Shown piece after piece: positions 44,545 through 55,417 of a DNA stretch of 64,000 nt (the first letter of the stretch is position 1; the number at the start of each line of letters is the position of its first letter). The notes under the pieces are model-generated. The model was given only the letters and a program-made list of their open reading frames with translations, was not told the origin of the DNA and ran no database searches. This DNA is from Aquila chrysaetos chrysaetos (taxonomy: Eukaryota; Chordata; Aves; Accipitriformes; Accipitridae). Position numbers and translations under genes: made by a program. The stretch lies in NCBI RefSeq assembly GCF_900496995.4, contig NC_044018.1, positions 28,488,858 through 28,552,857 on the forward strand, given 5' to 3'.

Positions 44545-46950
44545 GAGGGGACGGGATGAGGAGCACCTGCGATCCTTTCGTTGCGCATGAAGACCCTTCA
44601 CTTCCAGCACAAGGACACGAGCAGAGATCTGGAAACTCCTGGGCACCCTCTGGAAAGCCCCTGAGCTGTTGGTTACTCGGCTGTCTTTCTTGCAGGGGAC
44701 CTCCTTGCTCTGACGGCACCTAAACGGCCATTGATGGTAACGTGCTGCTTAATTGCTGGAGCTCTGAGGCTTGAAGTTACCAGGTCGCACTCTCATGTAG
44801 CTCTTGGTAAAAATTTGCCATTGGGACCTAAAACCTGTGCGAGGCCTTTTTCTATGGCAGGCGTGCTCTGCTTTTCTGAGAGGCATCAGCTCCTGTGACG
44901 CTCGCAGGCTGGCAAGAGAGCATGAATTAAACTGGCCCAACAAAGCCAACTGGCCCTCGGGCACGTGCTGAGCTGAGCAGGTCTCAAATACGCTATGTAC
45001 TGTGCTGATGGAGTGGTAGGCTAGGGCTGGGAGGGATTTTCTTAAAAGATTTTGTTAAGCTTTCATTTAATATTACAATGCATCTGTTAGACAAAGGTGG
45101 TGACTTTGTTTTTCTCCTCTCCACCCACCCCGAAAATGGTGTTGGCGTGTGTGTGCGGGTGTGGTTGTGGTGCCATCCTTCTTCCCTTGCGAGTGTAGGG
45201 TCGTCAGGAACTTTATATACACATCTAGTTGTATAAAGCTGGAGCAAAACGTGGAGTGAAGCCGAGTTGGATAAAGAAATAGCTAACTAGCTTGGTCTAT
45301 GGGATTCTTTTCTGCATGTTTTAGGGAGAAAAAAAAAAGACTTGGCTATCTCTACTGAAAATTTTGAGTGATGTCTACCTGCTGCCTCGTTTTCTGCCCC
45401 CTGCATCCCTCTGCCCAGCCTCCGTAGCTGCCCCAGCGTTGGTGTAGCCCTGCGTGTGCTAAGGAGGCAGCAGACAGCAAGTTCAAAGGGTTATTGAAAG
45501 CCGTTGGACTCGATGGTGACAAAAGTGCCTCCATGCAGGTTTCCAGGACAGCAGTGAAGTCTCTGGGGTGAAGGATCTGCCCTGCCGTGCAGGTGATGGA
45601 TCCTATTCCCCGTCCATAAGATCCCCCAGTAGAGACCAAGATGCCAGGGGTGATGCCTGCCTGGAACCATCGGCACTACCTGAGGAGGTTTTGAGCCAAA
45701 AAATGGGGGGAAAAATTAGAATGTAAAGCAGGCCTCTTATTTTTAAATAAGGCTGCAATGAGATCCAGCTCAAGGCAGGTGCGGTGGGTCTGTGCTCAGG
45801 CCGAGAAGGGCCCGCGAGTGAAGGCACTGGTGGATGCAACAATCGCGACGGTCGCGTCCCTGCTGCTAAAATACCGGCTGCTCTTCTGTGTTTGTAAGCC
45901 ATAAAAGATTCTGTTCCCATCTTCCTTGGCCAGCTGTCGTCTTCTTGGAGATGAAAATTAGAGCTGGTTCGGTCCTTTTCCATCCTTTGCTTGCACTGGC
46001 CGAGCTCCCGCAGCTGCTGCTTGTGACTCCGTCCTGGTGCAAAGGGCACCATTAGCGTCCCCGTCTCCCTTCTCCGTCGTGCGTGACGCTCCTTGGTGCG
46101 CCCTCACTCTGGCACCGGGGGCCGGACATAGGTCAGCAGCTCCCCGAAACTGTTGTTCAGGACTGCGGTGGCTCCCCCTCACCCCCAAAATCGCCTCCCA
46201 GGTGCTTCCAGAGCTGGGTAATGTTGGGGTTGGACTGGAGGATCCAGAGGTTAATCCTGGGAATGGTTGTAGCCAAGTACTGGCAACGGGTATCCAGGAT
46301 CCCCATGTGAACTCCGGGGACAAAGCAAGGCACTGGCTGCTAATTCCAGCAGCGAGGAGGTCTCTTGGTCTCCTTGCCTGGCTTTGAGGCAGCTCGCTTC
46401 TCTAACCCTGGACCAGAGATACGAGCACACCCCAAGCCGCTGCAGGTTCTGCCCTGAGCTGCCAAAGCCTTGTAAATCAGTCAGGGGTAAAGATGCCAAG
46501 AAAAGTCATTAAAAAAATGGAATAATTTTGCTCGCTTCTCCCCATGAATGCTGGGCAGCAGCCGGACCGTGAGCTCCATGGGCAGAGGGGCTTGTGTTTT
46601 GGCCGCTCGCCTTTTGTACGTGTTTGGCTACCTCCGGTGGTTAAGACAACGTGTATTTTAATTGTTTTTTCTGTTAGCATGCCAGAAGTGCGATGGACCT
46701 GTACAGTAGTGAGGCGGGCTCCGTAAACGCTTTGTATTGATGTTGCTGGGTGCGTGCGGCTGATTTTAATCCCATCGGATGAGGAAAACGCCGGCGAAGT
46801 GATTTGTCGCGCGTGGCGGCTCTGGGAGGAGAACGAAAGCCCCCAGATGGATGGGGTAGCAACGGGCCAGTCCTTCCTCCAGCCCCAATTGCCGGCTGGA
46901 AACAAGGGGGGAGACGAAGAGGATTTTTTAATCCTATAATTTGACCTGCT
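44545..46950 (+). other. TFCP2 3' UTR and intergenic DNA
   Basis: The 3' UTR end cannot be fixed. There is no canonical AATAAA close to the stop; variants include ATTAAA at 44,926-44,931 and CATAAA-type words near 45,900. A degraded CR1-like stretch is possible near 46,200-46,260 but too short to assign. No further coding exon is recognised. Confidence 0.4.
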
Positions 46951-47049
46951 TATTAGTTAGCAACTCAACTAATCCGTAATCCAGGGGGGAAGCGCTGTGG
47001 GAGCTCGCCTCAGGAGGAGCGTGTCGGAGGGGCTGCCGAGCTGAGGTGA

Positions 47050-48160
47050 GTGCGGGGGTCGCGTGAAGGGGGGGGGAGAAGCCAAAGGTGGGGAGACCCC
47101 TGTGGAGCCGGTCGGTCATCTTGATGCCTGCAGCCCTCTTCAGCCTCAGCCCTCTTCAGCCTCATGCTGGGAGCCTGGGGAAGAGGAAGATGGAGCAGGG
47201 GGCTCGCTGCCTTCAAGGGGGGGTCGGCTGGCCGGCCACTGCCATGCCCCTGAGCCGGGAGGGCTGAGGACAGGCCGTGGCCGGCCCCCCCCCCCCCACC
47301 CCGTGCCCACAAGCCGGTCGACCCCCCTCCCCCGTGGCGAGGTGCCTGTGCCCCCCCACCCCGCCCCCCCTGAGAGCTGCAGCTGGTCCGTTATTGCTAA
47401 AATAAGGCGCTTTTGGCCCCTTCCCGCTGTTTCCAGCCTCGCTAATCTCTTGTCTAGACTCCTCTGCCGGGCAGCTTTCGGCCCCCCCCCCCCCCCTCCA
47501 GCTGGGTTTCCACAGAGCCCGGGGCTGCGGCCTGGACGCCCCCCCCCCGGCCCCATACCCCCCAGTAGCAGGTTGGGGTGCTCCCCCCTGTCGTGTCTCC
47601 CCTTCAGGCCCTTCCCCAGCCCTGGAGGGGGTGAAGCCCCCCAAGACCCTGAGCTGGGTGCCGGTGGGGGCGAGGGGAGTAGGGCCCCCCCCCTTCCCCC
47701 CCGCACCACTTCCGCACTACATTTCCCGACGTGCCCCGCGGCCGCGCCTCCCTCTCCCGCCACCGGACTCGCTTTCCCAGCCTGCCCCGCGGTGCAGGCG
47801 GTGGTGGGAGTGAGGAGGGGGGCGTGTCCGTCACGTGACGCGGGGTATATAAGGGGCGGCGCAGCGCCGGCGGCCCCATTGTTGTCGGCGAGCGGCGGCT
47901 GGGGCGGGTCCGCGCGGCCGCAGCCCCAGCGCGCGCCCAGCCGCCCCCCCCTCCCCACCCCCCCACCCCCTCCTTTCCCCCTCCCCTTCCCCCCCCCCCC
48001 CCCCCCCCGGAGCCGCCCCCGCCCCGCCCGTGGGGACCCGGTGAGGGGGGGGGGGGGGGAAGGGAGGGAGAAGGGGGGGGGGGTCCCGCCTCGCTGCCCC
48101 TCCCCTGCCCCGGGGGGCTGGGGGGGGGGGGGGGGTCTCTCCGTCCTCTTGGAGCTGGGG
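47050..48160 (+). promoter_or_regulatory. CSRNP2: CSRNP2 CpG-island promoter with TATA box and E-box
   Basis: TCACGTGAC at 47,831-47,839 is a perfect USF/CLEAR-type E-box. TATATAAG at 47,846-47,853 follows directly, and transcription is expected about 25-30 bp on, near 47,876. The region is CpG dense with long C-runs. A TATA box fits a rapidly inducible gene, as the CSRNP family is known to be. Confidence 0.7.
47876..48040 (+). other. CSRNP2: CSRNP2 noncoding exon 1
   Basis: The start is estimated from the TATA box; the end is the donor GACCCG/GTGAGG with GT at 48,041. No start codon in frame with CSRNP2 is needed, since exon 2 carries its own. The C-runs make its length approximate. Confidence 0.55.
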
Positions 48161-49020
48161 GGCTGTAGGGGGATGGGGGGGCTATAGGGGATGGGGGGAC
48201 CTTACAGCTGGGGGAGCGTATAGGGGATCGGGGGGCTTATAGCTGGGGGGGGGTCTATAGGGGATGTAGAGGCCTATAGGGGATGGGGGGTCTGTAGGGG
48301 ATGGAGGGGTCTTTTCTAGCTGGGGGGGGCATATAGGCGATGCAGGGGCCTATAGGGGGTGGGGGGACCTTATAGCTGTGGGAGCCTATAGGAGATGGGG
48401 GGGCTTATAGCTGGGGGGTCTACAGGGGATGTAGAGGCCTATAGGGGATGGGAGGCCTGTAGGGGATGGAGGGGTCTTTTCTAGCTGGGGGGGGCATGTA
48501 GGGGGTGGGGGGACCTTATAGCTGTGGGAGCCTATAGGGGATGGAGGGTTTTTTTTCTTGCTGGGGGGTGTATAGAGGATGGGGGGGGGGCTGCAGAGGA
48601 TGTAGGGGCCTGTAGGGGATGTGGGCCTGCCTTCCAGCTGGAGAAGCTATAGGGGATATGGGGGACCCTTACAGCTGGGGGGGCTGTAGGGGGTCGGGGG
48701 GGGGGCCTTTTCCAGCTGGGGAGGCCTAGGGGATGTGGGGGTCCCTTACAGTCACGGGCCTGTAGGGGATGGGGGGGGCCCTTGCAGCTGGGGCTCTGCC
48801 CTCTCCTGTGTTTGGGGGGCCTGCAAGGTGCGTGGGGCACCCATATATTGGGGGGGGGGCTATAGGGGATGGGCGGGCCCTTGCAGCTGGGGTTCTTCCT
48901 TCTCCTGTACCTGAGGGGGGCTATGAGGGATATGGGGGGGCTGAGGGTCCTATGGAGGACATGGGGTGCCCTTATAGCTGCTTTACTCTCTTGGGACCTA
49001 TAGGGGATGTGGGGGGGGGG
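48160..49020. repeat. G-rich minisatellite in CSRNP2 intron 1
   Basis: Short units such as CTATAGGGGATGGGGGG and CTTATAGCTGGGGGGG combine into a higher-order repeat. The phrase GACCTTA-AGCTG recurs near 48,198, 48,367 and 48,512, a spacing of about 145-169 bp. The array begins about 120 bp after the exon 1 donor and decays towards 49,020. Confidence 0.8.
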
Positions 49021-52000
49021 GTCACACTGGGGTGGAGGCAGGGTTGGGGGGGGGGGGCATTACGTGGGCTCCCAAGAAGCCGCGGGGCGGTGGGAAGGAG
49101 CCAGTGATGATGGTGGGACGCGGGCTGGCCTGGAGGAGAAGCCGTCATGGGGGTCCCGGTCTGGTGTCCCCAAAGGCGGGGGGGCGTTTGGGGGGAGTGT
49201 GTGTCATTGCAGGGGTCGTTGCCCCCCATCACGGACGTCAGGAGGTGAGGAGGGGGCTGGGATGATCCCCCCTCCGTTTGGTGGGTGGCGGTGGGCCCAG
49301 GAGGAAGGTTCCTCCTCGCCCAGCCCGCGCCGCGCCGCGGCCCCGACCCTCGCCGGCGTTATTGCGGCAGGAGCCGAGCTCCACGCGGGAGCGGAGCTGA
49401 CTCCGACGCTCGGCGGTCCCACGAGCTCCGGTGCTCCGTGGTTTCCTCGTGGTGCGATGGCCAGGACCAGCAGCCTCCGACCGGCCGTAGCCGTGGCCGC
49501 TGTCTGGAAGGAGCCCGGCAGCCGGCACGGACGGTCTGACCCCTCTCGCCCCGCTGAGAAGAGCATCCAGGAGCGAGGGTTCCGCTCAGCAACCCCACGC
49601 TCGCCCTCGGGAGGAGCTGGACCAGCGGGACCGCCGCGGCGATGGTCTCCCGTGCCATCACCTTGAAGGTTTCTCGTCCTCCCGCCTTCAGGGTCTTCCT
49701 CGCCCTTCGGGGTCTTTGGATCGAGGCGTTCTGCGGAGCCGCCGTGCGCGACGTAGGGGTGGACGACCCACCTTTGTGACTTGATTCCGGTGACGGGCAA
49801 AGGGACCGAGCTGGGAATTTTGGGACCAGTCTTTTCCGTAGCCCCCGCCTGATCCTCCCCAGGAGGCCGGGCAGCAGCGTGGGAAGATCTGCCCACCGTC
49901 AGCAGGTACGCCGAGGTGATTCGGGGCTCTAGGACAACCCGGACCCATCGCTACCGATTGTGACGCTGGTTGCGTAAGCCCAGGCTCCAGCGCCAGCGGC
50001 GCTTGAGCCGTGGGAGCTGTAGCCTAGATTTACTCGTTAGCTGCGCTCGTTAGCGGCAGCATAGAAGAGGAAACCAAGTCTTCTGCTGTTTGTCATAAAA
50101 ACCCAAAGCTGGTTGGTCGCTGAAGTGCCGGTGGTGTAAGGACCGACCCAGGCTGAACTCAGATCTCCGGCGTGCCGACCGGCCACAGCATCCCTGAAAC
50201 GCAGCCCAGCGAATCCATCAACCTTCTGGCTGTGGAGGCCAACGGCCGAATCCTTTGGGAAAGCCTCGGACGACTCATTTGTCAACGAGCCGAACTGCTG
50301 AACTCTTCACGGTGGCCAAGGAGCCATCCCGGCGGGGCACAAATTATTTAATCTTGTTTCTGGGCTCATCGATATGAGCTTCTGCCCTAATTCCTGCCCC
50401 GGGATAACACCTGGATAACGCATGGGCCGGGAGCGGCATGCACCGTGCCGGGCGTTGAGCCGGTGGAAGTGCCTCCAGATCTGACCGTTTTTGCCGGCTC
50501 CTGGTTTAATTCTGCAGCGATTATCGAGTGTGAGCTTAATTTTTTTTTTCCCCTTGGAGGGAGGCTTACGTGCTCCGCTGGGTCCGGCCACGTGCTTGAG
50601 CGTGCCGGACCCTTCCCAAGTGGTGCCAAATGTAAACCAAAGCCCTTCTGCTGCCCCAGGGGGGTGTCGCAGGGGCTCCCCATCCCGTCGGCCGTCCTTG
50701 AGAAGGTGAGCTGCTTTATCTGCTCTTCGGAGGAAGCGCAGAGCGAGGGTTTGGGCTCCCCATGGGGTTCTGTTTGTTTTCCCTCGACGATAAGCGCCCG
50801 TTTCCCCGTCGTCGGTGGGGTTCGGGGCTTTGCCGGACAACTCGGGGGGGCTTCGGGGCGATGGTGGGAGCTCCTTTTCCACTTACCAGGGAGCACTGAA
50901 GGGTGTTGTATTCTGCACGACCGCAAAGCTATGGGGCTGCGGTTGCTTTTGGGGGGCAGCGGCGAGCAGGGGGTGCTCAGCACCTCGGCAAGCTCCCCCC
51001 CAACGTCACGGCATGATGCTCTGCAGTGATGCTGCCGTGTCATCCCCGGCAATGCTAATCCTGCTGCATAATTGGTAACGAGGGAGAGAGCCGAGCTGGG
51101 AAAGGGAGCTGCCGGAGGAGGAGACCCTTTTTGGGTGGGTTTCACCCCGGGGGTGAGACGTTTTCCCGTTGAAATTGCTGCCGAGAGCCATCCTTATCTC
51201 GGGGGGTGGAGGGAATACAAAATTGCAGCCTGGCTCCTTCCAGCCGCCGGCGCTGTCTTTGCGCTCCAGCATTGCCTTCCCGGGAGACGCCGAGCGCTGC
51301 GATGGAATAAAATGGGCTCCTTTGGTTATTCCTTGATTGTATTTTTCTGGCTTTATCCTGTGTGCCGTGATCCGGTCTCAAATACACCTATTATCAACCA
51401 GGACAGGGTCGGGATGCTTCTCCAATGCCTGGCAGGCTGCTGCTTAGCCCAAGGGTCTCTCCCTGTCTATTATATATTTATTTCCTTCCTTCTTGCATAT
51501 CATTCCCAGCTGCTCATCCAGCTGCTGAAATAATCCCGTCCCCCTGTATTTGATACCTCGAAACCCTGGGAGGCTTCGTCAGGATCTGGTTTTGGCTCTT
51601 GGTTTTTACAGGAAACTTATTTAAACCGGCCTCCCCCTGCAAAACCTGATGCTCGAGGGACGCGGTTAAAGCAGTTTGTAGAGGGGAGCAAATATGAGGA
51701 GGAAACCTTGAGCATCCTCTGAGTCACTTGGTCCCGGAGCCCTGGATCCGTGCGAGATTTTCAGGAGTGGCCACAAAATCCATAGGATGCCCAGAGGATC
51801 ACAAAATCCGCAGGATGCTCAGAGGGTCCCTGCCTGGTAATTACTAATTACTCTCAATATCTGGAAATAAAACCGCTCGTCGCTCTGGAATTGCTATTTC
51901 GGTCTCCACCCAGACAAGCTGTGATGGAGGAGCAGCCCAGCAGCGCATCTAACGTGGATCGAGGATCATCGAAGGCGATGCCCGAGTCACAGGAGGTGAA

Positions 52001-55000
52001 ACAAAACTCGTTAGTGGGACCCGGACTGAGGGCGGCGGATCTGTTGGCGTCGGCAAATGAGCTTTGGGGACTACGGAGCATCCCTCACCCAGAGATGCTC
52101 CCACCCACCTCTCCCAAAAGCTGGGAACCGGCAAACTAGGAGCGTGGCGGGGTTTGCAGCATGACAGCATTAATTACTTGTGATGATCTGGGTTGTTAAT
52201 CAACCCCAGATGAGCTTTGAGCCGGCAGGTTTTTCCAATCGGATCTTGGAGCTCCATGGCTGGACCGGCTCTGTCTCGGGAGGCTCTTTGCATCCGTAAT
52301 CACGCGAGTCCCGTCTCTCTCCTCTCCCGTGAACCCTTCCCCGCTCCCAAAGGCAATTCCAGCAGCTGCTGACATGGGAAAAATTAATATTTTTAGTTGA
52401 GCTCCTTTTGGTGTGACTTAATAGTGGAAAGAAGGGGAATCAGGGTCGCATGGAGCTTCCTGTGGAGCACAGTATTTGAGTCAAGGTTTTTTTTTTTCTT
52501 TCCCCATGCCAAATCCCCTCCTTGGGGCTTTATCTCCATTGAAAAACTGAATAAAACCTGCAAAAGGTTTATTTTCATTTTTCCCCACACACTTTGACTC
52601 CTGCCACCATCAGTAATAGATTTTTTTTTTTTTTTTTTTTTCCCCAGCTGTGTCTTTGGTTCAGGAGGTGAGGAGGGAGGAGAGGCTTTCCCTGTGGGAT
52701 GAGTCTGGGATGAGCATCCCTGCTGGCTTTTTGGCCTCCTCGTTCCTTAAACCGTCACTTAAGCCAGACCCCGACCTCAGGGCCAAAACTCACGCTGCCA
52801 CAGAGCATAATCCCGACGTGAGGGCGAGGGTCTCCCAACCTCCTTCGGAAGAGGGTCCGGGGACTTCTCCGGGCACGCAGCCCCCGCTCCGTGCTGGGCC
52901 TTCTGAGCTGCCAGGCTCGCCTCTGAGCCCTGCGTATTTTCAAAAGTGGGGGGGTTTATTTCAAAAAAGAAAAGTAATTTGAGCTAATAAGTGAATTAAA
53001 CTGGCCTTTGCATCACACGGGGGCAGCTGTTGCTGCGCCGATGGAGGAGGAAGAGGATGCCCGTGCGAGCAGGGGAGCTTCTACTGTGCAGAAATGAGAT
53101 GAAAACTTCATTTTCCGGCTGCCTCATCCCCTGCGGCATCTCCCCGAGCTCCTCGCCGCTCCCCGTCCTCGGCCCCAGCCATCCCTCGAGGCAGCACCCT
53201 TGGGTGGGTGCACACCTTGCCGCCTTTGGATTCATTTCCCCCAACTCTGGGGCGGTTTTGAGCCCCCCCCCCCCCCCCCAGCACGGCGAGTTGGTCCTTT
53301 ATAAGAAACACTGTTAATACGAACCATCTCCCAATGGATCCATCCAGGAAAGGATCTGGTCTCCATCCCCAGCTGGAGTTTGATGCCGCAGGTCGGGGTG
53401 TCCGCCCAGACGCCGTCACTGATTTTCCTCGCCGTGAGCACGCGAAGGAGAGGGGTTTTAGATGATGTTTTGAAGATTTGCATTGGAGGGAATGGGAGAA
53501 ACTGCAGAAACTCTCCTTGTTAATTATCTCCTTCCTAAACGAGGCCAACGAAGGCAGCTGAGCCCTGGGACGACCATCACTGCGCAGGCAGCACCCGCCG
53601 GGGACCTCCTGGGCACAGAAATGGGGCCGGTTTGGGGCGATGGAGGTGGTAAAACACGATGGGGGGGTCAGGGACGTGGTGGCAGCGATGCCTCCACTTT
53701 TCCCCTCGGATCATGTGAAGGGTCAGTGTCATTAAATCAGTTCCTTAATTGGGCTGATGCTTATGCTGGTTCAATGGCTGCTTTTTCCCCTCCTTTAGCA
53801 ATAGGAATAAGCAATTTACCTACAACTAAATACCCCAAAAAGCTGTATTTAAACCCAGGCTGGGCTGGGAAATCGCACCCTGCTCAAGGGCTTCACCGCG
53901 GCCCCGGTGCTGCTGCAGCTTTGGCACCAACGCATCCTTTTTTGGGGGATAAGGGCACCGGCGTTTCCTTTTTGGCTTTAAAGATGCCGGAGGCGATGCG
54001 GAGCCCATCCCTGAGCTTTATCTCAGGGCGGGCAGTGCCTCCCGTTACCCATTTGCTCCCCCGGAATCGTATCCGAAAACCCTCTGATCCCCCTGCTCCG
54101 AGATTGCCGTGTCCCGGCATTCCGCAGGGATGCCGTTGGCTGACATGCTTTTTTTCGAAGCCGGTTGTTCCGTTGCCATGAGAACGGCGGTTGGAGCGGA
54201 GGGGACAGAAAGCGGAGAGGAGATGGCACAACCGGATGGATGCTGGGCTCCCCGGGAAGGGGGGGGGACCCGGCATCCCGGGAAGCTTCCCGCTCCAGCC
54301 TGGCCCTGGGGACGGGGACGAGGGATGTCCTGGGCTCGGTTCAAAAGCCGAAGCTGCTGGTGTTGCGGTGACCCGAAAGCATCGGGCGGATGCAGAGCGA
54401 TGCTCGCCGGTCTTCCCCACCGGAGGATCAGCTCCTAAAAATTCCTCGCCCGAGCTGGAGCCGTGCATTTCCAGGCTTCCCGTGGGCAAGCTGCCTTTTT
54501 TGGAGCACGTAGGCATTAATGAGGGGGCAGGAAAATGCCGGAGACTCTCACAGCAAAATCCTACAGGGGCTTTTTCCCTCCCTATGGCTTGGATGGAGCC
54601 GCTGATCTGTCGTCAGCGATGTTAGGGTAACCCCTGGCACGTCCCGAGGTCGTTTTAAGCTTTAGGGTTTTTTAGCGAAGGAATTAACGGGAGCACCGAG
54701 CTGCCGGCAAAGGTTATTTCACAGGCAAAACGCACAGTGGTCGGCCATGCCAGGGCAGCGCGAGCTCCTTTCTCTATAAAAATGGTGTCTCTTTTCGCTT
54801 TCGGTTAATTCGGTTATGAATCGGTTTAGAACAGAAGAGTTTAGTTGGGAGGGAGCTGCAGCCATCACCCTGCCCAACCGCCTGACCCCTCCAGGGCTGC
54901 CCAAAAATTAAAGGATATCGTTAAATAATATTAACCACGTGCAAGCTCCCTCCTGCAGACCAGGCAGGGGGAGGATGGGCTCGCCTCGGAGAACTTGCAG

Positions 55001-55158
55001 GAGAACAGTAGCATTTTGGGGATCAGAGGCTTTATCTGGGGTGGGGAGGACAGGGATGGGGAGAAACTGCTCTTAAGAGCCAGGAAAACTTTTCCTGGTT
55101 ATCCCGAGTGATGCTGGCTTATCCAAAATGCTGTTACAGCTTCTTGCCTTGTCTGCAG
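49021..55158. other. CSRNP2 intron 1, remainder
   Basis: No exon is recognised. A CpG-rich patch at about 49,300-49,650 makes long chance frames on both strands. A near-duplicate of about 30 bp occurs at 51,771-51,825 and a T22 run near 52,620. A C-run near 53,263 may be unreliable in length. Confidence 0.5.
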
Positions 55159-55417
55159 GGACGCGGTGAGCCCGCCGGCAGCTCCGGGGGCTGGCTCCGG
55201 AAAGCTGGTGGCAAAGCACCCCCCCCTTGCCGCCCACCGGCTCTCCATGCGAACCGCGGCCAAATGGATGCGATCGCGAGCGCCGGCCTCAAGAGGAAGT
55301 TTGAGGATGCGGACGTGGGCTCGCCGGGCTCCAACTCGGACATCTCGGAGATCTCCAACAGCGACAGTGCCGATAGCTGCGACAGCGTCAACCCCTCCAG
55401 CTCCACCGGCTTCATAC
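55159..55417 (+). CDS. CSRNP2: CSRNP2 exon 2 (5' UTR and first coding part)
   Basis: The acceptor GTCTGCAG precedes 105 bases of 5' UTR; the ATG at 55,264 is chosen by alignment to the family start MDA...GLKRKF. It ends phase 1 at GTGAGT. Confidence 0.93.

Noticed and set aside
46190-46260. Sequence resembling the 3' part of a CR1 LINE (GTTGGACTGGAGGATCC)
   Set aside because: Only a short, diverged similarity and no terminal 8-bp repeat seen; not enough to call.
49007-49896. Opposing 219- and 230-codon frames in CSRNP2 intron 1
   Set aside because: CpG-rich chance frames on both strands; no conserved motif and no splice structure.
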